A stretch of DNA of 64,000 bases, taken from Hippopus hippopus. Lineage: Eukaryota > Mollusca > Bivalvia > Cardiida > Cardiidae. The DNA lies in NCBI GenBank assembly GCA_946811185.2, contig OX328109.1:19318255-19382254 (forward strand), in the 5' to 3' direction. Both the position numbers and the translations under genes were made by a program. Shown here piece after piece: positions 11,786 to 22,400 of this stretch. Every line of letters starts with the position of its first letter. The first letter of the stretch is position 1. The notes under the pieces were generated by a model. That model ran no database searches and was not told the DNA's origin. It worked only from the letters and a program-made list of their open reading frames with translations.

Positions 11786-12000
11786 TTAATCCTTTACTAT
11801 ACATTCTGGAGTTTTAACGACCCTTGGAAAGAAAGCTTTCGAAAACATAGTGGGAACAGAAGGAAATATCGGTCACCAGCATTTTCTCCATTTCCGACAA
11901 TGTTTCCTATTCTTTCGTGGACAACTTTCAGTAGTTGAACTTTTTTATTTCTCGTTTGCAAGTGCTTTGACTTTGGATAAGTCGAAAGTTTTGAGGTTAG
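11786..12000 (-). mobile_element. P1 MITE, diverged
   Basis: Begins TTAATCCTTTACTATAC and contains the P1 centre (GAAAACATAGTGGG, then CCAGCATTTTCTCC). The distal end is degraded. Confidence 0.6.
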
Positions 12001-12334
12001 GCATAGTAAGCCAAACAAAAAACATGGCTCGGTTAAGTTTGTTATTGTTTCAAATTTTGATAATACATGTATCAAAATCTTTCGGATGTCATTATAGCAG
12101 TCTTCCTTTTCCCTCATTACTAATGTCTTACCTCACCCCGTTACCAAACAATTCCGAGTTTCAACGATCCTGAGAAGATGGCTTCTAGAGACATTAGAGA
12201 AAAAAAAATGTTGATTACCAGCATGTTCTCCATTTCTCAGGGTGTTTACTATCCTATCGAATACAATTCTCATAATCAGAGTGACACTAAATTTGTCGTC
12301 TGCAGATACTTTCAGTATGCGCTGTACCCTATAT

Positions 12335-12594
12335 GGCCTGCAACACGCGAAAAAGGGCATTCAGACATTTGCGTAAAGTATCATCTCGGATCAGCCTGCG
12401 CAGTCCGTGCTGACTAATCCGAACGACACTTTTCGTTTTTATGTAATTTTCTGTTTTACGCAAGTCTACTGTAGATCAAAATTTAATATAGCGGTAAAGT
12501 GCCGTCTCGGATTAGACTGCGCGGACTGCGCAAGCTGATCCGAGACGACACTTTATGCAAACGTCCGACTGTCCCTTTTCGCGTATTGCAGGCT
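12335..12594. mobile_element. P4 inverted-repeat element (GGCCTGCAACACGCGAAAA ends)
   Basis: About 260 bases with ends GGCCTGCAACACGCGAAAAA and its inverse (TTTTCGCGTATTGCAGGCT). Subterminal dyads TCGGATCAGCCTGCGCAG and TCGGATTAGACTGCGCGG lie within each half. Similar copies lie at 36080-36340 and 61521-61765. A MITE-like element with no frame. Confidence 0.75.
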
Positions 12595-12968
12595 AATTAT
12601 ATGAACCATCTCTGTGCAAAGCATCGACCCAGGTCGCGTGTGCGTCCGTGCGAGTGTGTGTTTTGTGTGTTAATTGATAGTTTTCACTTTTCGACAATAT
12701 GCAAAACAATGGGGAAAAATAGGAAATTGATGGTGTGGTAATTTTCATTATTTCTCTTTATATTGAGTCACAAAAGGGTTTCAACATTCACAGTCCAGTA
12801 CCTCTTACCTCTTTTTTCCTTAAACAAATAACTCGGTTTACACAAATGTACATATTTACAAGTTCTTAACCCTTATTTTGCTAAATAACTAAAATGAAAT
12901 TTTCAATTCGATAATAAAAACAACTATTGCTTCTTCAAACGTAACTTTTGGGAAGTAATAGCTCGTTA

Positions 12969-13036
12969 GCGGACAGTGTAGATCCAAGATCAGACTGCAC
13001 GTTCTGTGCAGTCTGATCTTGATCTACGCTGTCCGC
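12969..13036. repeat. P2 short dyad, near perfect
   Basis: GCGGACAGTGTAGATC at one end and GATCTACGCTGTCCGC at the other, with CAGACTGCACGTTCTGTGCA in the middle. The whole unit folds as one hairpin of about 68 bases. Confidence 0.85.
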
Positions 13037-13199
13037 AAAATGTCAGTGAGTCGCGCTTAGCAGCCTAAAGGTTAACCGTGTGCCTGTTTTACTAACTTTG
13101 TTTTTATGGGTGACAGAATGCTTTTAAGGTCGTAAGACTCATCGCTGATGATTTTGAATTCGCTTTTGCAAGACATAGATAATAAAAGTTAAAAGACAA

Positions 13200-13423
13200 A
13201 CTCTTTACCACACAGCAAAGTTGTAGAATCGTCAAAACTCAAAGCCTTTGCAGACAAAAAAGTCACATGTGACTCAGATAACAGTATTACAAGGAAAGAG
13301 TGGAAAACATTATGGGAAAGAAGAAAATGCTGTTAATCAGCACTTTCTTCTTGCACACAATGTTTTTCGAAGCCTTCCTTGACAGGATCGTTAAAACTCG
13401 GAATCGTGTGGTAAAGGGTTTAA
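13200..13423 (+). mobile_element. P1 MITE
   Basis: CTCTTTACCACACAGCAAAG at the left and GTGTGGTAAAGGGTTTAA at the right, with the central hairpin diverged (GAAGAAAATGCTGTTAATCA). Confidence 0.7.
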
Positions 13424-13720
13424 ATACTTAAGTATATGGCAAATTGTTCTAAAACAAGTCCTGCTTTTGACATATTATTTCAAACGTAGTTTGCTGTAGA
13501 ACGAAACAGGAGAACCGCGTGCGGATGCCAATGCTTTGCTGCAGTTGAAAAAGGGGCATAACGGTGCCAAAAGTACTTTTATTATCTGCCCTTGTTTTAT
13601 GGATTTCTCTTTTAACAGTTAACAACCTGTCCGAGTAAAAATCTTTAGTAAGAACAGAGATCTTGTAAAATGTCAAATTTTATGCACGACGACGTAGACG
13701 ACGAGACCACCTGGGCCCGC

Positions 13721-13897
13721 GTATTCACCAACCATTCTTAAGAACGGTCTTTATCTTATTCTCCAAGATTTTCTAAATTTGAAAGTAACACAACTTCTGA
13801 TTGGCTAAACCATCTGGTTTAGCCAATCAGAAGTTGTGTTATTAGAAAAACTTGGAGAATAAAACAGAGAACGTTCTTAGGAATGGTTGGTGAATAC
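13721..13897. mobile_element. P5 full-length palindrome MITE
   Basis: The whole 177 bases fold back on themselves. GTATTCACCAACCATTCTTA at the left pairs with the inverse at the right, and the centre is CTGATTGGCTAAACCATC with GGTTTAGCCAATCAG. Diverged copies lie at 27642-27803 and 47196-47381. No coding capacity. Confidence 0.85.
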
Positions 13898-14062
13898 AGA
13901 CCCTGGCAGGGCTACTACAATAACTCCACGTTTTCTTCGAAAACAGCCCAGCTAAAAATGTCACCTGCAGCAGGAAACGTGTTTAACCCCAGAATTTACA
14001 TCCTAGGAGTATCTGGGGACAATCTGGAAGTGATCACACAGAATTATTGATAAATCTGGCTA

Positions 14063-14282
14063 TTCAACTCTTTACCAGACTGCAAAGCTTTTAGACTTGT
14101 CCAAAGAGAATGGTTTTGCAGATGAAAATGTAAGTGTGGCTGAACTTAAAAGGACTTGTCTTTGGTAGGGCGGGAAAATGAGAAAATGATGGTATACAGC
14201 ATTTTCTTTTTCTTCCACAGTGTTTTCACATGCTTTCTCTGTCAGGGTCGTTAAAACTCAGCATGATTTGGTAGAGGATTAA
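14063..14282 (+). mobile_element. P1 MITE, diverged
   Basis: CTCTTTACCAGACTGCAAAG at the left and GATTTGGTAGAGGATTAA at the right, with a weakened centre. Confidence 0.6.
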
Positions 14283-14350
14283 AACAAACAAAAACATATA
14301 AAAGTATAGGACTCGTAGTTTTGGAATTTCTCCACTATTAACTGTGTGTT

Positions 14351-14484
14351 TAACCCTTTACTACACAATCTAGGTTTTTAATGACCCTGAAGGTAAAGGC
14401 TTTTGAAAACATTGTGGGAAAAGGAGAAATGCTGGTAACCAATTTCGACAGGCTTAAAATTTTGTCGTTTGGCAAAGAGTTAAT
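14351..14484 (-). mobile_element. P1 MITE with internal deletion
   Basis: TTAACCCTTTACTACACAAT at the left and TTGGCAAAGAGTTAA at the right. One arm of the central hairpin is missing after GGAGAAATGCTGG. Confidence 0.7.
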
Positions 14485-14728
14485 AACAGAATGAGCAAAC
14501 TGAAGGTTTCGGTAGTTTTCAACAGTGTTCAATCATTTCATAGCATACTTACATCCTGTTATCACAAGTGTTAAGCTAGCTTGTACCGACTTGCCAATGG
14601 ACAATGTCACGTGACCAGGGATCAAACTTGAAGTTCAAGGTCACATTATCTAAACTTTAACAACTGAGCCACTACTGAGCCTCTGCAAAACCAGTCTACA
14701 AAGTCTATTATTTCAAGAGTAAGATCAT

Positions 14729-14945
14729 TTAACCCTTTGCCAAACTATTCCGTGTTTTCAATACGACAAAGGCGTTTGAAAAACATTGTCGGTAAACAAG
14801 AAAATGCTGGTAACCAATATCTTCTCCCTTACCCACAATGTTTTCTATCCTATTACAGAACTTCAGCTTATTTGTATCAACTTCTAGTCTGCAGATGCCT
14901 TCAATTCCAAAAAGTCTAAAATTTGTTTTTCGACGAAAGGGTTTA
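14729..14945 (-). mobile_element. P1 MITE, diverged
   Basis: TTAACCCTTTGCCAAACTAT at the left and CGAAAGGGTTTAA at the right. The centre has mutated from a perfect hairpin. Confidence 0.65.
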
Positions 14946-15034
14946 AAACGATACGGTAAGTCCCATTGAAATAATCCCAACATGCTTCATGTCACTCTTA
15001 TGACTACGAATCTAATATATCTAGCAGTTTCCCC

Positions 15035-15261
15035 TTAAACCTTTACCAAACAGTCCCTGGTTTTAACGACCCAGAGAAAGAAGAATTCTGAAAACATTGT
15101 GGGAAAAGGAGAAAATGCTGGTAACCAGCATTTTCTCCTTTTCCCACAATGTTTTCTACTCTTCTAAAGTCAAGTTTCAATTTTTGAGTCACGTTTATTT
15201 TGTCGTCTGGAAATGCTTTCAATTTGGATATGTCTAAAATTTTGTTGTTTGGTAAAGAGTG
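15035..15261 (-). mobile_element. P1 MITE, best-preserved palindrome
   Basis: Ends are TTAAACCTTTACCAAACAGT and GTTTGGTAAAGAGTGAA. The central hairpin has perfect 32-base arms (15091-15122 and 15124-15155) around a single base. This is the clearest copy for defining the family. Confidence 0.9.
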
Positions 15262-16890
15262 AAAGTGCTCAAGATGAGATTTTGTGATCATGCTGTGTCC
15301 GTCGTCCGTTGGATTTGTCTAGTCTAAAATCTTGTTGCGTGGTAGAGTTAAATGATGCATGTAACTTAGGAACATTAAGTTGGACGCACAACGAGACACA
15401 TTTGGAACCAAACAATATCTACAGTTCTTTTTTGCCTATATATTAAGCCTTATACTTTCACATAAATTAGATGAAGAACTTCAACCAAATATTGCAATTT
15501 TCAAGTTGTTCTTGCCAGAAGAATCTTGCATTATCAGACAGTGTAGATTCATGAGCAAACTCAGTTTTTTTGCAGTCTGATCTTCACCTACACTGTCTGC
15601 CTAAGGGTTCAATCATAGGGTAGTAAGCATAATTACATATAAATAATGATAGTAACACATTTTTGTAAATTGCTGCGGTAATCTCGCTTTCTACCAATGT
15701 ATGTTTCCTCATGATTGCAAAACCAGAAGCAGCGTACATAATTTTCTTGCACAAGTGCATGTAAGTCAATAGGGATTTCCAATTTGATGAAGTACCACTG
15801 ACTGCTGACTGTAATCTGGATGTCATTAAGGCTCGAAGTCAAAAATAAAGATACACAACACAGTTCAGTATTTATCAATGCTATTAAGATGAAAACAAAT
15901 GATCTGAATATATACTGTATATAAAAAATGCAACAAGCTTTGTCAATTTATCAAAAACCATTTTCAAGTTTAACCTTGCTTTGGCCTCTTGTACAAATAG
16001 TAGGCCATATCACAGTCAAAACCATACTGCAACGAGGACCATTCAATTCATTAGACTATTCATGCAATGCGCTAATTTTAGCCATTACGACGCAAAGAAA
16101 AGATTAAAAGACAGACATTTTTAAGCCTAGAGATAAGATGAGAAAAGTGCAAATTCAAAGTGGTTTTCGTCAAGAATGTCTAAGCAAAGCGCACAGTGTG
16201 AGTTAAAGATCAGACTGTCTTTTTTGAGCAATCTGGCTTGAATCAACACTGAATGCAGATGAAACTGAAATTGTGAAATGTGCTTTCACAAAAAGCTGAC
16301 ATATAACTTCTGCTTCAAGGTTGATTTTGGCTAGAAAGTTTGGTATATTGGACAAAGTAATTCCAAGATCAAAGTGTAAATCTAGTAAGCCTGATCTTGA
16401 TATGGACTTGTCGCAAAAGCAATAAGGGATGTTAAATGCACTTAAAAGGTTAAAAGAAGTTTGTAACTAGGAAAAATAATGAGCTAAAATGCCATTCTTT
16501 CTAAGTCGTCATAGTCCCAAACAAATGAAAGTCAAAATGTGGCAGATATTGCAATTTTAAAGCTGAATTTGTCTAAAAGTAGAGGAAAGTGTAAATCTAA
16601 GATCAGATGACACATTCTGTGTAGTCTGATCTTGATCCACACTTTCAACATAAGAAAATCTGGGTTAAACACTAGAAAGGTTTATAATGAAAAAGAAAGC
16701 TAGGGCAATCTGTCCTTTCAGTGCTTTGATCGATCCTTTTATCTTAAAAGTTTTTTTTAACATATCAAAATAACGTTAACTTTTAAATTCTTGTGAAACT
16801 GGTTTCTGTTGCTTATAGTGAAAACTACTATTTTCTTTATGCTCTAGGAGTTCAGCCTTAAAGCGCTGAAACCGACTTAACTTGTTTTTG

Positions 16891-16954
16891 TGGACAGTGG
16901 ATCAAGATCAGACTGCACGTTCCATGCAGTCTGATCTTGGTCTACACTGTCCAC
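16891..16954. repeat. P2 short dyad
   Basis: TGGACAGTGGATCAAGATCA pairs with the inverse at the right, with a loop near CGTTCCATG. Near perfect. Confidence 0.75.
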
Positions 16955-17480
16955 TATTTTGTTACATATTCTGTCCAAAAAAAAAAAAACCTTGGTACAG
17001 CGATATTTCAGATGTTTTTCCTGTTTGAAAATGTCTATTTCATTAAATCAGCACTCTAAGGGTCAAGAAGACCTTGAACACACACACAGTCATCCATTTA
17101 GTAAATATGGCACACATATGTTTAAAATCATGAAAGGATATGAGCATAAGCACCTAATGATCTGTGACATTTATGAGACACATATGACTAAAATTAGAGA
17201 AAAAAATGAGCACCAAAGCATCTTTCACATGCATACACTTATAAAATAAAGAGATTTTTTTTCCACATTATTAAATATGGATGTGACTGACATGTTTGAA
17301 ATCACATAAAGATATGAGCATCAGTTTTATCTTTTATGTACATAAAATATGGCACTCATTTTGAAATCATATAGATATGAGCATCAGTTTAATCTCTGAT
17401 GTACATAAAATATGGCACTGACATGTTTGCAATCACACAAAATATGGCATACATGTGTATATCAGAGCAAACAATGAGGT

Positions 17481-17702
17481 TTAACCCTTTACCACACAGT
17501 CCTGGGTTTTAACAACCCTGAGCAGGAAGGCTTCAGAAAAAATTGTGGAAAAAGGTAAAATGCTTGTAACAAGCTACATTTTCCCCGCAAAGTTTTCTAC
17601 CATATCATAAAACTAGGCTCATTAGTACCAATTTTTAATTTGTCATCTGCAGCTGTTTTGAATTCAGAGGACTCTAACATTTGTTGTTTGGGAAAAGGTT
17701 AA
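17481..17702 (-). mobile_element. P1 MITE, diverged
   Basis: TTAACCCTTTACCACACAGT at the left and TTTGGGAAAAGGTTAA at the right. TTAA is kept at both ends. Confidence 0.7.
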
Positions 17703-18238
17703 AGGATTATTTTTCCCCACACACAGTGTTTTCCTTGTTAAAATATGCTGTACATGTTTCTATAACAGAGAAAGAATACAGGAGCCAGAGAATCTTCGAC
17801 ACCCACAGACAGTTTCTCCAGTAAAATGATGACACACATGTATCAGAACTCAGAGACAGAAATGAGCAATAGACAATAACATAGTGCTCCTTAGATTTTA
17901 GACTGGTTTATACTGAAAGCATTTACAGATGAGAGATCCAATTTTGCTAAAATGATGGAATTTGTCTTTGATTGGGTAGGTCCATTGTTGGAAAAATAGG
18001 AGACATGTTTTCAATCAGTAGCAGCATTCTCTACTTTTCCCACAATCTGTTTTTTTTTTTTTAATGAGGCTTTTTCCTCAAGGATGTGATTGTTAAATAG
18101 GTTAACCAAATACCACTTCATCCTGTGCTGAAGATGGTTTTTTTAAACATAACTGGAAAAGGAGGAATGCAGGTAAGCAGCATTTTCCAAAGATGTTTCC
18201 TACCCTTCAGATGATAAATCCCACCATTTGAGCCTTAT

Positions 18239-18466
18239 TTAATCTTTATCACACGACAAAAATGTAGACTTGTCCAAATTGAAACCATTTGCACACAACA
18301 ATTGAAGTGTGGCTTAAATGATGGAATTTATCTTTGATAGGGTAGAAAACATTGTGGGAAAAGCAGAAAATGCTGGTTACCAGCATTTTCTCCTTTTCCC
18401 ACATTGTTTTCAAAATGCTTCTCCCTAAGGGTCATTAAAACTCGGGATTGTTTGGTAATGGGTAAA
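18239..18466 (+). mobile_element. P1 MITE
   Basis: TTAATCTTTATCACACGACA at the left and TTGTTTGGTAATGGGTAAA at the right. The central hairpin GAAAATGCTGGTTACCAGCA is intact. Confidence 0.75.
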
Positions 18467-18802
18467 TTTTGTCTCCTGTATTGCTTACAATTTGAACAAG
18501 TGTAAAGTTTTTGCTGTCTGGTACAGATGACTTTCTTCATATCAAGACCCATATAAATCTTTGAATATTTACAGCTACGGTATACGTGAATATATATGTG
18601 TGTTGAAAATTTTGCAAATTACCAATTATGGACGTTTCGCGCACAGAAATGTTTGCAAATTCAAGACACTCATCATTTGTTGGTTTACTTGTGGTAAAAT
18701 ATGCAACCAGAAAAGTTAGCGAATTTTTCAAATTCGCGAAATCGCAAAAATTTCCACATCGCAAAAAATTTCCACTTATACAGTAAATACTCATAATAAG
18801 AA

Positions 18803-19029
18803 TTAATCCTTTACTGCACAATGCCGACTTTTAACGACCCTGAGGAAAAAGCCTTTTGAAAACATTGTGGGAAAAGGGGAATATGCTGGTTACCAGCATT
18901 TTCTCCTTTGCTCATAATGTTTTCAACCCTATAAAAGAAAAATCACATCATTTGAGCCACTTTGAAGTTGTCGTCTGCAAATGCTTTCAATTTGGATGGT
19001 TCTACAATTTTGTTGTGTGGTAACGGGTC
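18803..19029 (-). mobile_element. P1 MITE forming the stop codon of the STAT fusion gene
   Basis: The left end is TTAATCCTTTACTGCACAAT. The right end reads GTGTGGTAACGGGTCAA, where other copies have GGGTTAA. On the minus strand this gives TTGA in place of the terminal TTAA, and the TGA in it is the stop codon of the STAT fusion gene (19028-19030). The 3' UTR therefore begins inside the MITE. Confidence 0.8.
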
Positions 19030-19463
19030 AAAGTAGACTCTCCAAAATCAGTTCCAAAACATCCTTTTCAATTTGTGCCAGCAAAATTCCCATTATATGT
19101 GAAAACTTCTGAGGGGAGTCCTTTGCAAGGTTTGTCAATAAGGCAACAAATGTGTCAATCGAATTTCCTTCTGTAGCCTCACTTTGAGTTTTAGATGCCT
19201 CATTTTCACTACTGGTGCAATCCCTTCCTGACAGAAACAATGATTCTGCATTCAGTGTTGCATCACTTGGGCTATTTGGTGTACTTAAGCTGACCGGAAG
19301 CTCCATGACTGATTCTGCATGATAGTATACTCCTAGTGTTTTATTTCCCGTATCCATATTGGCCGGGGATAGTGAGCGAGGACTTGGAGGAGTCGGACAA
19401 ATTCCAGAGTCACTTGATCCAGACGATCCAGAACCCAGTCGTGATCTGAAGGCATTCAAGGCA
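19028..19463 (-). CDS. exon 21: C-terminal tail (residues 1117-1261)
   Basis: 436 bases, phase 2 to stop. Ser/Gly/Pro-rich start (LGSGSSGSSDSGICPTPPSP), with SP sites as in STAT transactivation domains, then acidic residues and a C-terminal hydrophobic helix (FVALLTNLAKDS to LELILESLL). The stop TGA lies in the end of a P1 MITE. Acceptor AATGTTTCAG. Confidence 0.88.
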
Positions 19464-22400
19464 CTGAAACATTGAAGAAAATTTTCCTTAACCCTTTACC
19501 AAACAATCCCTGGTTTGTTTTTATGATCCCGAGATAGAAGCCTTTTGAAAACATTATGGGAAGAGGAGAAAATGCTGGTAACCGGCATTTTCTCCTGTTT
19601 TCCACAAAGTTTTCTACCCTGCTCAAAACAAATTTCAATTTTTGAGTTACGTTTATTTTGTCATCTGCAAGTGCTTTCAATTTGGACCAGTCTAAAGCTT
19701 TGTCGTTTGGGAAAGAGTTAACTATAACATTTAACTCTTTACTAGACAACAAAATTTAGGCTTGTCCAAATTGGAAGCATTTGCAGATAACAAATTTAAT
19801 GTGACACAAATGATGAGAATCTTTGCTGAAAGGAGAGAAAACATAATAGGAAAAGGAGGAAATATTCTTAACCAACCTGTATTTTCTACTTTTCTCACAA
19901 GTTTTTCCATTAAGGCCTCCTTTTAGGAATTATCCCTGCTTAATTCATGCTAAAGAAATCTGAATTTCGAAAAAGATAGCACATTATTAGTCCAGTAAAA
20001 GTTGCAAATATCACAATTTTCTGTTAGTAGAGCAAATTTCTGCTAATCTCAGAGCACTGAGACTGAAGTAACTCAAAACTTTGCCTGAAAGATCAATATA
20101 GGCCATGCTCTGTGAAAAAGGGTTAATGCAACTGCAAAAGGTATCTACCCAGACCAATTTGCACAGTCTACACAGACCAATCTGCATGGAAAAATTTTCC
20201 TACTGATCTATTTTCTGCATGATAAGGGACCAGTTTATTTCATAATTCAATTGGTTGGTAGATAAAATGAATTTTATGGATCCACAATTATGTAATGACT
20301 TGCTTGGTATAATATATTATTGAGATGCATTAACCCTTTACAAAACGACAAAATTTTAGACTCAACCAAATTGAAACCATTTGCAGATGATAAATTAAAC
20401 ATAACTCAAATGATGATTTCTATCTTTAGAAGGGTAGAAAACATTGTGGAAAAAGGAGAAAATGCTGGTTACCAGCATTTTTTTCTTTTCCCACAATGTT
20501 TTTTAAAGGTTTCTTTCTCAGGGTCTTTAAAACACGGGATTGTGTGGTAAAGAGTTAAACCCCATTTTCCTAGAGCATGGTTCGTATTCTTTTTACTTAC
20601 AGCATTTGCTGTTCCAGATCAATTATGAAGACGTCTTGCCGCCCAACATATCCATTAAGGCCCCGATCTGAAATAGTGATATAGAAACAAATCCCCTTTT
20701 GAGCTCATGTAACATAAAGTTCAGTCGTATAAAAATGCTTATGTTTTACTAATCTTGTATAAAGAATATTGAACAAAAGTCTTTTATGTTGTTGATTAAA
20801 TTCTCCAAATACTGTACCCTGTCACAAATGTTGACTTGAGAGTCATCAATTTGCAAAAATTTGTAAGTTACACTACCTAAACTGTTTACTTCTTTATCAA
20901 ATGGCAAGACTTTAGAATGGTCCAAATTGGAAGCATTTACAGACGAAAAATTCAATGTTTCGCAAATAATGAAATTTGTCTTTGAAAGGGTAGAAAACAC
21001 TGTGGGAAAAAGAGAAAATGCTGGTTACCAGCATTTTCTCCTTTTCCCACAAGATTTTCAAAAGGCTTCTTCCTCAGGGTCGTTGAAACTCGGGATTGTG
21101 TGGTAAAGGGTTAACTCTTTCCCAAAGGGTTAAATTTTAGACTTGTCCATATTTGCAGATGACAAATTAATTAAATGTGGCTCAAATGATTGTACTTGTC
21201 TTTGGAAGGACAAAGCATTGTGGGTAAAGGGGATTGTTCAGTATAGACTTAATCCATTTTCACATAGCAATGGTTTCTATCCTATCAGAGGACCCAAGAT
21301 CATTTGTATGAATTTTTGATGTTTTCCACAGATACCTTCAACTGGGAGGAGTCTATAATTTTTTGTGTGGGAAAGTGGTAATCTGAAGTCAGATTGCAGA
21401 TGCTATGCAATCAGCTCTTTTCTACACTGACTGCAAAAATCACAGTGACAGGCAATTTAACTCTTTACAACACAATATCAACTCTTAACAACCTTGAGAA
21501 CGAAGGCTTTGATTACCAGCATTTTCTCCTTTTCCCACAATGTGTTCTACCCTACTAAAGACAACTTCCACAAATTTAGCTACATTTAATTTTGTGTCTG
21601 CATATGCTTTAGGTTGGGATGGGTCTATAATTTTGTCCTGTGGTAAAAGATTAAAGATCAAACCATTGCTTCCCACATACAACATGTTGTATTTTGCAGT
21701 GGGCCTATTTTGAAAACAAAGTGACAAAATCAGAAACTTCTCATTATGAGCATTTTCTTCTTCAGCCACAATGCCTTCAAATGTGTGCATTCATTGAACC
21801 TTTCTTTCTGATTGATTAAATATTATCACTAGGATTTTTTCTGTCATCTGCACCAAATTTTCTCAGGAGGAAATGAAAAATGCATAGAGTTATCTTTTTG
21901 TACCTTCAGAACAATGTTTATCAAAACAGTCATCCCTCTTTCTATCGCCTGGAAACACAAATCTATAAATGTGGTTCACACGACTTTTGTCCATGGACTC
22001 TTTCAAAATGTTTGCAAGGCTTCTGCTACGTAACTTTGTGTGGTTTGCAACTTCAATGGCCTCTAATCGCGTGAAAATTACACCTGCAAGCAAACATGAA
22101 AGAAGATGGATAACTGAAGTGCCATATCCATGTATAACACTTTAAAAAGTAGGTTGTCAAAGGTATAAAAAAAGTAAAAATTAAAAAAGTAGCTTCGTCT
22201 ATGTAACTTTCTGTAATTTGTGACTTTGATAGTCTCTAGTCCAATGGTACCGGTAATTACACTTGCAAGCAAAGGTAAACTAAAACTGTCGCAAGGCGGA
22301 CAAATACCCCCACGGGCACCTTGTCACTCAAGCAGCCCAATCAGAGCACTGAAACGATTATCAAACAAAAATTACCAGTGACCTTGACCTTTGACCCATG

